16,000 bases of DNA from CAYFJO01 sp964343305 (GTDB taxonomy: Bacteria > Planctomycetota > Planctomycetia > Pirellulales > Pirellulaceae). The translations under genes were made by a program, and so were the position numbers. Below the pieces are notes generated by a model. The model did no database searches. It saw nothing but the letters and a program-made list of their open reading frames with translations, and was not told the DNA's origin. Each line of letters begins with the position of its first letter. The stretch's first letter is position 1. Below, piece after piece: positions 5,814 to 14,289 of the stretch. The stretch lies in NCBI GenBank assembly GCA_964343305.1, contig CAYFJO010000242.1, positions 1-16,000 on the forward strand, written 5' to 3'.

Positions 5814-6707
5814 ATGAATGCAAAAATCCTTGCTGCACTTGCAACCTTGATCGTCTCTTTGCTTGCTGCATCTACCGAGGCCGACGACAAGCCAGCGAAA
5901 GGCACTCCACACAAGTTCGAAGATGCACGAGCCGAGTTGTATAAGACCATCGGCGATGTAGAGTTGTACTTGTACATCTTCGAGCCGGCTGGTCACAAGT
6001 CGTCGGAACAACGCCCGGCTGCGGTGTTTTTCTTTGGCGGTGGTTGGAACGGTGGCACGCCGAAGCAGTTCGAGCCGCACTCGCGCTACCTGGCGTCGCG
6101 CGGTATGGTGTCGATCGTGGCAGACTATCGAGTGAAGAGCCGCCAAGGCACGTCGCCGTTTGAATGTGTGAAAGACGGCAAGTCGGCCGTTCGTTGGGTA
6201 CGCGCCAACTCAGCGAAACTTGGCATCGATCCCAATCGCATCGCGGCCGGCGGCGGATCGGCCGGTGGTCATGTTGCCGCAGCGACTGGCAACGTGCCCG
6301 GTTTGGAAGAAGACGGCGAAGACGCTAATGTCAGTGCAAAACCAAACGCACTGTTGTTGTTCAACCCCGTCTACGACAACGGCCCGGATGGTTACGGCCA
6401 CGATCGCGTCAAAGATCGCTACCAAGAAATCTCGCCACTGCACAACATCAAAAAAGGCGCTCCGCCGACGATCGTGTTCCTGGGCACGAAAGACAAGTTG
6501 ATTCCCGTTTCAACATCGGAAGAATACGAAACCAAAATGAAGGCCGTGGGCAGTCGCTGCGACACGCACTTGTACGAAGACCAACCACATGGCTTTTTCA
6601 ACAAAGGCCGAAGCGAGGACAAATTCTACAACGCAACTGTGCTGGCCATGGACGAGTTCTTGATCTCCCTTGGTTGGCTCAAGGGCGAACCAACCATTGG
6701 CAAATGA
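5814..6707 (+). CDS. Secreted alpha/beta hydrolase (BD-FAE / acetyl-xylan-esterase-like)
   Basis: 297 residues with a signal peptide at 1-23 (ILAALATLIVSLLAAS, cleavage near TEA-DD). The hydrolase fold is complete: oxyanion strand AAVFFFGGGWNGG (69-81), DYRV at 104-107, nucleophile elbow GGGSAGG with Ser149, acid Asp227 in FLGTKDKLIP and His259 in DQPHGFF. The size and spacing fit the BD-FAE/esterase-lipase branch, whose members deacylate polysaccharides or act as peptidase-like esterases outside the cytoplasm. GAGG (5803-5806) lies seven bases before the ATG. It follows the group II intron relic after about 130 bases, so it may have its own promoter; the PQQ-propeller gene starts 80 bases after its stop. 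The substrate is inferred only from its carbohydrate-enzyme neighbours. Confidence 0.9.
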   Translation: MNAKILAALATLIVSLLAASTEADDKPAKGTPHKFEDARAELYKTIGDVELYLYIFEPAGHKSSEQRPAAVFFFGGGWNGGTPKQFEPHSRYLASRGMVSIVADYRVKSRQGTSPFECVKDGKSAVRWVRANSAKLGIDPNRIAAGGGSAGGHVAAATGNVPGLEEDGEDANVSAKPNALLLFNPVYDNGPDGYGHDRVKDRYQEISPLHNIKKGAPPTIVFLGTKDKLIPVSTSEEYETKMKAVGSRCDTHLYEDQPHGFFNKGRSEDKFYNATVLAMDEFLISLGWLKGEPTIGK

Positions 6708-6787
6708 CGTGTCGAACCGTTGTCCCAACGGCTTTCATCGACCGGCGGAGTGATCAACGTGTATGGTTTATCGTTTTGAAAAGAAGC

Positions 6788-8056
6788 ATGACCAATCGCC
6801 TGTCCCCATCTGTAATCTTCACCATTTTTGCGTTGGTCGTGTTCCACGCCGTTGATCTGACGGCCGACGACTGGCCGGCGTTTTGTGGACCTCGCGGCGA
6901 CGGCAAGTCGAACGAGAAGAACGCTCCAACATCTTGGGCGCCGAACACGAACATCAAGTGGAAAGTCGCACTCGCATCCGACGGCAACAGCAGCCCAATC
7001 GTTTCCAATGGTCGCATTTTTCTTCATGTCGCGTCGGGCAAGGGACGCAAACGAGGATTGGTCTGTTACGACCGAACGAACGGGCGTGAATTCTGGTCAC
7101 GCACAGTTGAATATGCTAAGGTCGATCAAACGCATAAGACGAATCCCTACGACGCATCAACGCCGGTGACCGACGGAAAGCGAGTCGTCGTATGGCACGG
7201 CTCGGCGGGACTCTACTGTTATGACTTCGACGGCAACGAGCTTTGGTCGCGGCAGTTGGGCGAGATCGATCATTTTCTTGGCTACGCGTCTTCCCCGATT
7301 ATTTATGATGGCAAGGTGATTTTGAGTTTTGGTCCGGGCGTGAACCAGGCAATGCTGGCCGTCGATCTTGAGTCTGGAAAGACCGTTTGGAAGACCGATG
7401 AACCGGGCGGAAACGCGGGCCAAAAGCCTCGCGAAGTTGCCTCGTACAGTACTCCCGTCGTAGTGCGAGTGGACGGAAAGGACCAAATCCTCAACAGCAT
7501 GCCAACTCGTGTCGTCGCCTATGAGCCGGCTGACGGAAGCATTCTCTGGACTGTCGGCGGAATCCCTGGACGCCAGGATTTGGTTTACACCTCGCCGATC
7601 ATCGCCGGTGACCTGGGAATCGCAATGGGTGGCTTTCGCGGACCTCGACTGGGTTTCAGACTCGGCGGAGCGGGCGACGTCACAAAGACGCATCGACAAT
7701 GGCACATCACCGGCCGCAATCCTCAACGAATCGGTACGGGTGTCTTTGTCGACGGCCACGTCTACACCGCAAACGTCGGACCGGGCACGATGGAATGCAT
7801 GGATCCGAGGACTGGCGAGATCAATTGGCATACCCGAACACCTGGCGGCGACGTGTGGGCGTCAATCATCTATGCCGCAGGTCATCTGTACATCACGACG
7901 CAAGGCGGAACAACACACGTCGTTCGACCAAATTCGGAAAAGCTCGAAATCATAAGTAGCAACGCACTTGGCGAAACCACGAATGCCACACCTGCCCTTT
8001 CGGATGGCGAGTTCTTCATTCGAACTCACGAGCATCTGTTTTGTATCAGTGATTAA
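6788..8056 (+). CDS. Secreted PQQ-like beta-propeller protein
   Basis: 422 residues from the ATG at 6788; the frame is open further upstream, but that part overlaps the hydrolase gene and has no signal peptide. Residues 1-26 form a signal peptide (PSVIFTIFALVVFHAVDLTA). The mature start DWPAFCGPRGDGKS is a variant of the WPxFRGPxGxG motif that opens many planctomycete PQQ-propeller proteins; the usual Arg is Cys here. Propeller blades are seen as repeated D-x-x-x-G-x-x-x-W units: YDRTNGREFW (94-103), YDFDGNELW (145-153), VDLESGKTVW (192-201), YEPADGSILW and MDPRTGEINW. The fold is shared with BamB and quinoprotein dehydrogenases; no dehydrogenase domain is attached, so a binding or scaffolding role is more likely than catalysis. 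Its stop overlaps the next gene's GTG start by eight bases, indicating coupling. Confidence 0.88.
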   Translation: MTNRLSPSVIFTIFALVVFHAVDLTADDWPAFCGPRGDGKSNEKNAPTSWAPNTNIKWKVALASDGNSSPIVSNGRIFLHVASGKGRKRGLVCYDRTNGREFWSRTVEYAKVDQTHKTNPYDASTPVTDGKRVVVWHGSAGLYCYDFDGNELWSRQLGEIDHFLGYASSPIIYDGKVILSFGPGVNQAMLAVDLESGKTVWKTDEPGGNAGQKPREVASYSTPVVVRVDGKDQILNSMPTRVVAYEPADGSILWTVGGIPGRQDLVYTSPIIAGDLGIAMGGFRGPRLGFRLGGAGDVTKTHRQWHITGRNPQRIGTGVFVDGHVYTANVGPGTMECMDPRTGEINWHTRTPGGDVWASIIYAAGHLYITTQGGTTHVVRPNSEKLEIISSNALGETTNATPALSDGEFFIRTHEHLFCISD

Positions 8057-11000
8057 TCGAGCAATCCAGCTACGAATAAACATCGTTGTCGCGATTTCGA
8101 CGTTTCTCGCGATGCTCAGTAACGGGAACTCTGGTGTTGTCGCGTCCGAACTAAAGGTAATTCAGAAGCCGACCTTCTGGATCGTCGGACAATGGACACG
8201 GATTGTTATCGAGACTCCTGACGATTGCGGACGACTAGATGTGACGGTGCCGGAGCAGCTCACATTGCTCGATCGGTGTCGGTTCAAGCCAGGGAACTCG
8301 ACGCAGCGTTTCTACTTTCGAGCGACGGCACGTGTTAAGAGCGAAGAACTCGTATTCAAGTCCGCCGAACACAAACTCGCTCTGCCGCTGCGTGTGCTTT
8401 CGTGGGCAGAAGTCTTGAACGAGCGATTTGAGCGCAGGATCACATCCGGCTCGGCATGGGCCGGCAAGCTAAAACTGCCGCGTTTGTTTCCCCTCGACGG
8501 CACGGACGAGATGAAACGCGGCCTGAGTTTTCTCACGCGCGCGGAACTCGAACGTCAACGAGAGAGTTTCAGCCGCAACTTGAAAGGGCACGCCAGGGAC
8601 GCGCTGCCGCAGGTCCAGGATCTTCACAAACTGTTCCACTCCCTGCCGAGCACCACCATTCCACGAGCGGCCTATGTCAACAATCCAGTTTATCGACCCA
8701 ACGACAAGCCGCCTGCGAAAGGCTGTCCGGTTTGCGGAATCAAGATCTTTGAAGGGCGTTCCGCTTTCTACCCGTGGTTACTGGACCGCGAGAATCATCC
8801 GTTGAAGGTGCAATGCCCTGAATGCGAACGCTGGTTTCCGAGCAACGACTTCGCGGCGGGTGACATGACGAGTGGTGAGTTTCCGGACGACGGTTGGGGC
8901 TATTTCGACGATCGCGGGCGGCCGTATTCGTTCGTCGGTTACTACGTCCTACAGAACTATCGTGGCGGTGAACGACGGACCGAGTTGTACTCACGGCTCT
9001 ACCTGGCCAACGGCGACAAACGCCTGGCCCGTGCGGCGACCGTCCTGTTGTTTCGCGTTGCCGAGCAATACTTGAACCTGGCGCTGAATATCAATCAGCG
9101 CAACCGTTACGTGCGCGATGCACTTTGGGGCGGACGCATCGCGCCTCAAGGCACGCCACAACCGAGCAACAAAGCATGGTTCTCGCCTGGCTTCTACCTC
9201 GATGCCGTCTGGACGATCGGCCCCGACAGATTCTACGCAGAGGCTTATGAGCGGATCTGGGACTACCTGCAAGAGGACGACCCCGTGTTGCTGAAGTTTT
9301 TGCAAGCCCAACACCATCCCGAAATCAAAAGCATGCGTGACGTGCGTCGTTTCATCGAGACCGGTTACTTCCGTACTGTTGCTCAAGGTCTGCTCGACCA
9401 CAGTATCAGTGGCAACGGGCCATCGGAACATGCGATGGCATTGAATGTGGCCCGTTTTCTGAACACGCCCAGGTCCATCGAACTTGCCGACTGGGTCTTT
9501 AACAATTCCAAAGACGGCATGCGATACTATCTGCCGAATCTGTTGTTCAAAGACGGTTCGGGATATGAGTCGCCGGCTTATAACAACGCGCATTCTCGCG
9601 GCACGGTCATGATCGAGAACCTGTTGTCGCGGCTCGTGGAACTTCATCCGGATCAGTACGCGAATGCGGGCTTTCCGCTGCTGGCCGATCAGACCAGATT
9701 CAAGGATATGTATGATCACAACATCAACCTCTCGCTGATCAGCCGTACCTATGCCAACGTTGGAGACGATGGTGATCTGGCGACAACGGATCCTCTGCCG
9801 CTGAAGCCGGGCGCGTCTTTGAAGGGAGCGGGATTTGTACACGCATTCGAAAAATGGGGCGACGCGAACTACGCAAAAGCACTGTGGAACGCGGAAGCCG
9901 AGGCTCCCATCAAAGCACTGACCGATCCGGCGTTGCGAGCCAAAGTAACCGAAATCGTGAAACGCGAAGGCCCTCATTTGGAACTTCCCAGTCAGGTGCT
10001 AGACGGTTTCGGCCACGTGATTCTGCGGAGCGGAAAGGCCGGCGACCAGCGAGCCTTTTGGATGCGATACGGTTCCATGTATGGTCATGGACATCACGAT
10101 GGGTTGACCATCGGTTACGAGGCACTCAAGCGGACCTTGCTTCCGGAACAAGGATATAACCGAGGCCCCGACTATCGCACCGAGTGGGACATGAATTGGG
10201 CTTTGCACTATTGTGGCCGAATTGTCGGTGCCAAGGACGAACCATCCGATTCGTGGGGCCAGCAAGGCAGCGCCGGCGGAAGTCTGCGGTTGTTCGCTGA
10301 CGGCGGCTGGGCAAAGATGGCAACCGCTGGCCGACGCCACTTCAAAACCGTCGATCCGCCGCAACTCATGAAGCTCACAAACGACCTTGCCCTCAAACGC
10401 ACGATTGGGCTGATTGATCTGGGGCCGAAGCACTCATACTGCGTCAGCATTTTTCGATTGAGCGGCGGCACGGATCACTACCTCAGTTTTCATGGCCCTC
10501 GGGGCTCCGCCCAGTCACACAACCTAAAGCTGATCCCGCAGAATGCCGGAACACTGGCGGGGCCGAATGTGCATTATGGGCAGAAATGGGATTCCGAGTG
10601 GAGCAAGAAGAATCCCCATCTAATGATGTTTCCATTTCTCTTTGACGTTCGGCGAGCGGACGCGAACGCAGCGTGGAACGTCCGATGGGATTTGGAAAAC
10701 TACCCAAACGTGCATCTCCGTCTCCACGGCTTTGGCAACTGCGGTGAGGTCGCATTAAGTAAAGGCAAACCACCTGGCGGCGGCAAGCCCTACGAACTGC
10801 AATGGCTGACGCGACACAACTCCGGAACTACGCCACTGGCCACGCAGTTTGTCGAAGTGCTGGAAGCCTACGAGGGCGAGCCGCTGATCAGCGAAGTGAG
10901 GCCGCTGACGGTGAAAACTTCGGACACGTCGCCTCAAGGTCCCGTCGCATTTCAAGTTGTCAGCAACGATCGAATTGACACGATCATTCACTGCTCGAAC

Positions 11001-11669
11001 TCGGACGTGCCTGTCACCACTAGCAACGGAATCACGATGCAAGGCGCATTCGGTGTGTGGTCCGAAGAGGCGGGGAAGCCGAAACGAGTCTTTCTGGTCG
11101 GCGGAACGAAAATTGAAAAGCAGGGCCGGACATTCGCCGCGCGCTCTCAAAGCTGGACCGCAACGATAGAATCCGCCAACTTTTTCGAGAAGAAGATCGT
11201 GGTGTCTCCAGCGCCGGCCGACTCCGCCGCACTCGTCAGCCGATACGTGAGAATCACCAACCCACAGGGCAACGACGCAACACACCGCATCGTCGCCTCG
11301 AAGCTATTAACAGGTGACCGAGTCGAATTGACGTTCGAATGGGACCCGCGCATCGCCGAAGGCCCAGTGCGGGAAGTGCATTCCGATGGCCTGACATCTG
11401 CCGTCGCGTTGAAATTCGGTGGGCTCTACTATCGAGGAAAGACGCTTAGCAACGAAGACGGCACATCGACGTACAAATCGTTCGGCGTGCGGACGTCGCG
11501 AGCTTATATCAACAACGAAACACATCAAGACGTTTCAAAATCCAAGCTGACGCAAGAGTTCTCAGACCGCGACGCCGACAAGCTAGTTCGCTTCCTGATC
11601 TACGACTACGGTCCTGGCGATACCATCACAATGCCAACTCTGATGTCGGTGGATACGGCCGATAAATGA
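8049..11669 (+). CDS. Large secreted heparinase II/III-like protein with zinc-ribbon motif
   Basis: 1206 residues from the GTG at 8049, chosen because it starts a good signal peptide (INRAIQLR then INIVVAISTFLAML, cleavage near VVA-SE); the longer frame upstream runs inside the propeller gene. About 40-150 look like a small beta domain. Residues 220-265 contain Cys226-x2-Cys229 and Cys256-x2-Cys259, a four-cysteine zinc-ribbon-like insert seen in related proteins. Residues about 280-640 are a helical toroid region (YVLQNYRGGERRTELYSRLY, NGPSEHAMALNVARFL). Residues about 655-720 show the heparinase II/III C-domain signature His680-Gly-His682-His683-Asp684 followed by LTIGYEALKRTLLPEQGYNR, then a long beta-rich tail. 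Family members are lyases of acidic polysaccharides or glycosaminoglycans. Twice the usual length of about 600-700 residues. Actual substrate and activity are unproven. Confidence 0.85.
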   Translation: MINRAIQLRINIVVAISTFLAMLSNGNSGVVASELKVIQKPTFWIVGQWTRIVIETPDDCGRLDVTVPEQLTLLDRCRFKPGNSTQRFYFRATARVKSEELVFKSAEHKLALPLRVLSWAEVLNERFERRITSGSAWAGKLKLPRLFPLDGTDEMKRGLSFLTRAELERQRESFSRNLKGHARDALPQVQDLHKLFHSLPSTTIPRAAYVNNPVYRPNDKPPAKGCPVCGIKIFEGRSAFYPWLLDRENHPLKVQCPECERWFPSNDFAAGDMTSGEFPDDGWGYFDDRGRPYSFVGYYVLQNYRGGERRTELYSRLYLANGDKRLARAATVLLFRVAEQYLNLALNINQRNRYVRDALWGGRIAPQGTPQPSNKAWFSPGFYLDAVWTIGPDRFYAEAYERIWDYLQEDDPVLLKFLQAQHHPEIKSMRDVRRFIETGYFRTVAQGLLDHSISGNGPSEHAMALNVARFLNTPRSIELADWVFNNSKDGMRYYLPNLLFKDGSGYESPAYNNAHSRGTVMIENLLSRLVELHPDQYANAGFPLLADQTRFKDMYDHNINLSLISRTYANVGDDGDLATTDPLPLKPGASLKGAGFVHAFEKWGDANYAKALWNAEAEAPIKALTDPALRAKVTEIVKREGPHLELPSQVLDGFGHVILRSGKAGDQRAFWMRYGSMYGHGHHDGLTIGYEALKRTLLPEQGYNRGPDYRTEWDMNWALHYCGRIVGAKDEPSDSWGQQGSAGGSLRLFADGGWAKMATAGRRHFKTVDPPQLMKLTNDLALKRTIGLIDLGPKHSYCVSIFRLSGGTDHYLSFHGPRGSAQSHNLKLIPQNAGTLAGPNVHYGQKWDSEWSKKNPHLMMFPFLFDVRRADANAAWNVRWDLENYPNVHLRLHGFGNCGEVALSKGKPPGGGKPYELQWLTRHNSGTTPLATQFVEVLEAYEGEPLISEVRPLTVKTSDTSPQGPVAFQVVSNDRIDTIIHCSNSDVPVTTSNGITMQGAFGVWSEEAGKPKRVFLVGGTKIEKQGRTFAARSQSWTATIESANFFEKKIVVSPAPADSAALVSRYVRITNPQGNDATHRIVASKLLTGDRVELTFEWDPRIAEGPVREVHSDGLTSAVALKFGGLYYRGKTLSNEDGTSTYKSFGVRTSRAYINNETHQDVSKSKLTQEFSDRDADKLVRFLIYDYGPGDTITMPTLMSVDTADK

Positions 11670-11677
11670 GGAGCTTT

Positions 11678-11949
11678 ATGAATTCATACAAACAAGCCAT
11701 CGGCGGACTCATGCAAGCTTGGAATCGTCAAAACTGTATCTATTCAGGATTTGTTCAATTCTTGTTTACTGTCTTCGCGAGTCACGCGGTCGCATCGTGG
11801 TTCATCAAAAGCCGTTGTTCTTTGCTTACGAGACAGAGGATGTCGAGAAGGTCCACACAGCCAATGGCTGGCTCAGCTACAATGAAATGAAGGCGCGTCA
11901 TCCCTACACGCAAAAATATACTGACCGTCGATCACTCGTGACATGCTAA
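11678..11949 (+). pseudogene. Frameshifted relic of a secreted protein
   Basis: GAGGAG (11668-11673) stands just before ATG 11678. That frame gives a basic start and a hydrophobic FVQFLFTVFASHAVA segment ending near 11800, which looks like a signal peptide, then degenerates and stops at 11890. The next frame over continues from about 11805 with protein-like sequence (KPLFFAYETEDVEKVHTANG, then WLSYNEMKARHPYTQKY) to a stop at 11949. A single frameshift near 11805 would join signal peptide and body. I do not recognise the body. It fills most of the 340-base space between the heparinase-like and transglutaminase-like genes. The remaining 60 bases show nothing beyond the ribosome site of the next gene. 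It could alternatively be two meaningless frames. Confidence 0.4.
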
Positions 11950-12009
11950 ATTGTGCGGTTGCATTTTCAGACCAGACGCTGAAGCCATACCCACCACGAG
12001 AGGTAATCC

Positions 12010-13917
12010 ATGATGCGGAAACTGTTGAACCTGCTCATCGTGCTTTCGATCACAGCACTCGCGTCGGCCGATGTCGGCGATCCGCAGATACGAACGGATC
12101 ATCCGTGGTATCCCGGCGAGCTTGCAATCTCCACGTTTGACCGTCTGTTCGCGACTCAGGCCGAGGCTTACGAGCGCGTCACTGGCAAGCGAGTTGAGTC
12201 GGACGAACACAAAGCGCTCGCATCGTGGCTTTGGCGCAACACGCACTATTGGCACGGACAGGCCGGCGGACGCAACCTTTGGGGCGAAGGACTTACCGGT
12301 GGAAAAGATAAGCGGTTACGTGAGTATTGGAACGGGCTCTTTGGCTATGGCTTTGGGCTTTGCGGCACAACGCATTCGCAGTGGACGGCCGAGTTTGAGC
12401 ATCTGCTTGGTCATGGACGTGGACGTGGTGTTGGCGCGGCGGGACACAACGCGTTTGAAGTCTTTTTGCAAGGCGGACACTATGGCAAGGAAGGCCGCTG
12501 GGCGCTGTTGGATCATGATCTATCCACGGTGATTTTTGATGAGTCGGGGCGTCGCTTGCTTGGATTGGGCGAGATGCAGAAGGACGTCGGTCGCTGGATC
12601 AAGCGTGATTATAAACCGGAGAAACAGCACGGCTGGCTTGTTTGTGGACTGTATCCGGGCGACGGTAACTCGTATCGAAAGTACGCGGTAGCCGAGTACC
12701 TTGCGGGTTATGCTGGACCGCCGCCGATGGTGCACCTTCGTCGAGGCGAACGAATGCGACGTTACTTCGAACCGGGCCTTGAGGACGGAAAGACGTTTGT
12801 CTTTTGGGGACGGAATTACAACACTGACGGCATCGCCGGTCCCGAACGCTCGCGAACCTGGGTCAATCAGCCGGAGCAAATGTATGAATCAACGTCCGGC
12901 ACGCCTCACCGAAGTGGTCAGGCGCGTTTTGCAAACGTTGAGTACATCTATCGTCCCAACTTTGCCAACGGTGACTACCGCGAGGGTGTTATCGAAGAAA
13001 GCGACAACCAAGTAGTTTTCGAATTCCGCACGCCGTACATTGTCGGCGCGACGCCCCCGAACAACGATGCGTGGGGAATCTACGAGGAAGGCTGCCGCAA
13101 CGGGCTTGTGCTGCGAGGTCGGGCAAACTGTGAAGTAGCCGTTTCACTCGACGCCGGTCGTACTTGGTTAGCATCGCAGAAGTTCCAAGACGAGTTGGAT
13201 CTGACGGACTTTGCCAAAGGACGCTCGCAATATTGGCTTCGCTTTGCCGCCGGTGCAAAGCAACTGGTCAATTCGAACCTGGAGATCGAAACAGTTTGCC
13301 AAGCCAATGTCGCCGTCTTGCCAAGACTCAAAGACAATGGAACGACCGTCAGCTACGAAGCAAGTGGGAAAACTGTCCAGTCGCTAGGCCCGGAGTTGGA
13401 TGTGGCGAAGACTTTTGTCACGGGTGGCGCGTTTGGTCAGAAGACCGTCACGTTGAAAGTGACGCCCAACAAACCTGTGATGAGAATCTTCGCGTCTGCC
13501 CACACGGCATCCGGTAGTCCACCAAATGCCAACGTCCGTTACCACATTGAGCACAGCCTTGATATGGGCAAGAACTGGCAACCGATTGTCGCTGATTGGA
13601 CCGTCCCACGACGCGGCGACGAACCTGGCGATTTCTGGTCGCAGAGTTTTTGCTACGGTTCGCGGGACGTTGCATCACCATCAGGTAATCCGATCCAGAT
13701 TCGTTTCCGCAACTACGGTGGCAAACGGTTTCTGCGTGCCGAGGCGCATCTGGTTCAGCGGGCGGGCAAGCCTAATCCGGTCAAAGTTACGTACAACTGG
13801 GTCGACGCCGATGGCGAACATCAACAATCACATGTCTTCAGATCGAAGGGCAACTGGCAAATCGCAACCGGAAAAAATGTTCGCACACATTGGGTCGAGT
13901 TTGAACCGGTCAACTGA
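12010..13917 (+). CDS. Secreted transglutaminase-like (Cys-His-Asp) protein with Asp-box repeats
   Basis: 635 residues with a signal peptide at 1-20 (LLNLLIVLSITALASA). GAGAGG (11998-12003) precedes two adjacent ATG codons at 12010 and 12013; either may be used. The region about 60-180 has the transglutaminase-like order: Cys118 in FGYGFGLCGTTHSQW at the head of a helix, His146 in GAAGHNAFEVFL on a strand, and Asp168/Asp170 in RWALLDHDLSTVIFD. This matches the papain/transglutaminase-like Cys-His-Asp triad. The C-terminal half is beta-rich and holds two Asp-boxes, SLDAGRTW (379-386) and SLDMGKNW (516-523), which are turn motifs of sialidase-type propellers and other carbohydrate-linked beta folds. 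Such proteins are found outside the cytoplasm. The role may be peptide or amide cleavage on a glycoconjugate, but this is inference. Confidence 0.8.
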   Translation: MMRKLLNLLIVLSITALASADVGDPQIRTDHPWYPGELAISTFDRLFATQAEAYERVTGKRVESDEHKALASWLWRNTHYWHGQAGGRNLWGEGLTGGKDKRLREYWNGLFGYGFGLCGTTHSQWTAEFEHLLGHGRGRGVGAAGHNAFEVFLQGGHYGKEGRWALLDHDLSTVIFDESGRRLLGLGEMQKDVGRWIKRDYKPEKQHGWLVCGLYPGDGNSYRKYAVAEYLAGYAGPPPMVHLRRGERMRRYFEPGLEDGKTFVFWGRNYNTDGIAGPERSRTWVNQPEQMYESTSGTPHRSGQARFANVEYIYRPNFANGDYREGVIEESDNQVVFEFRTPYIVGATPPNNDAWGIYEEGCRNGLVLRGRANCEVAVSLDAGRTWLASQKFQDELDLTDFAKGRSQYWLRFAAGAKQLVNSNLEIETVCQANVAVLPRLKDNGTTVSYEASGKTVQSLGPELDVAKTFVTGGAFGQKTVTLKVTPNKPVMRIFASAHTASGSPPNANVRYHIEHSLDMGKNWQPIVADWTVPRRGDEPGDFWSQSFCYGSRDVASPSGNPIQIRFRNYGGKRFLRAEAHLVQRAGKPNPVKVTYNWVDADGEHQQSHVFRSKGNWQIATGKNVRTHWVEFEPVN

Positions 13918-13929
13918 AAGATTGTATCA

Positions 13930-14243
13930 ATGAACATTTCAAAACGAATCGTAGCACAGGCTGCCAGCCTGTTTCGCGGCGCGTTTACAGCCAAGCTGGC
14001 TGTGCTACTAGTCGCTGGTCACCTTGTCGCGGAAGATCGTGAGCCAGACCGGGTGGCTCCAATGCAAAAGGTTCATGCAAAGTACGGAGGAATTCTGCCG
14101 ATCTGTTCGTCAATGCGGAAGACGGTGATTTGCACTTAAAGAAGGGTGCGGTGATTGACGTCGATGAGTTAACGACGGTGACGCACGGCATCGACCACCA
14201 AGAACGCGGAGAGCGAACCAACGCAGGTGCGGACTCAAGTTGA
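13930..14243 (+). pseudogene. Collapsed right-handed beta-helix gene with internal deletion and frameshift
   Basis: The ATG at 13930, 12 bases after the transglutaminase-like gene, opens a frame whose first 35 residues look like a signal peptide ending LVAGHLVAED; that frame stops at 14139. From about 14091 another frame reads SADLFVNAEDGDLHLKKGAV, then TTVTHGIDHQERGER and ends with GADSS at 14243. This is close to the standard C-terminus of secreted beta-helix proteins (DLFVD...GDF.L..GS, then VT.DIDGQPR and GADE). So the 5' and 3' ends of one gene remain and the catalytic middle is lost. A REP-like element sits inside the signal-peptide part. A short expressed peptide cannot be excluded. 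Confidence 0.6.
13951..14008 (+). repeat. Second REP-like bipartite hairpin element, inside coding frame
   Basis: Outer inverted repeat GTAGC (13951-13955) / GCTAC (14004-14008). The first hairpin is ACAGGCT-GCC-AGCCTGT (13956-13972) and the second ACAGCCA-AGC-TGGCTGT (13987-14003), seven pairs each with three-base loops, joined by a GC-rich centre (13973-13986). The half-sites are similar to each other in inverted orientation. The architecture equals the element at 4271-4320, but the stem sequences differ, so it belongs to another REP family. It is read in frame from ATG 13930 as VAQAASLFRGAFTAKLAVL. Confidence 0.7.
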
Positions 14244-14289
14244 TTCAAACTGAAAAATGATTCGGCTGCAGGCTAGTGGAGAAGTCGAG

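Noticed and set aside
8991..9977. 328-codon open frame on the minus strand inside the heparinase-like gene
   Set aside because: Shadow of the 1206-residue gene; rich in Arg, His and Cys, without a ribosome site or domain.
11943..12009. Frame reading CAVAFSDQTLKPYPPREVI, loosely like the mature start of the DUF4185-like protein (PYPPSKVI)
   Set aside because: The similarity is only a few residues around YPP and runs into the transglutaminase-like gene in another frame; could be chance.
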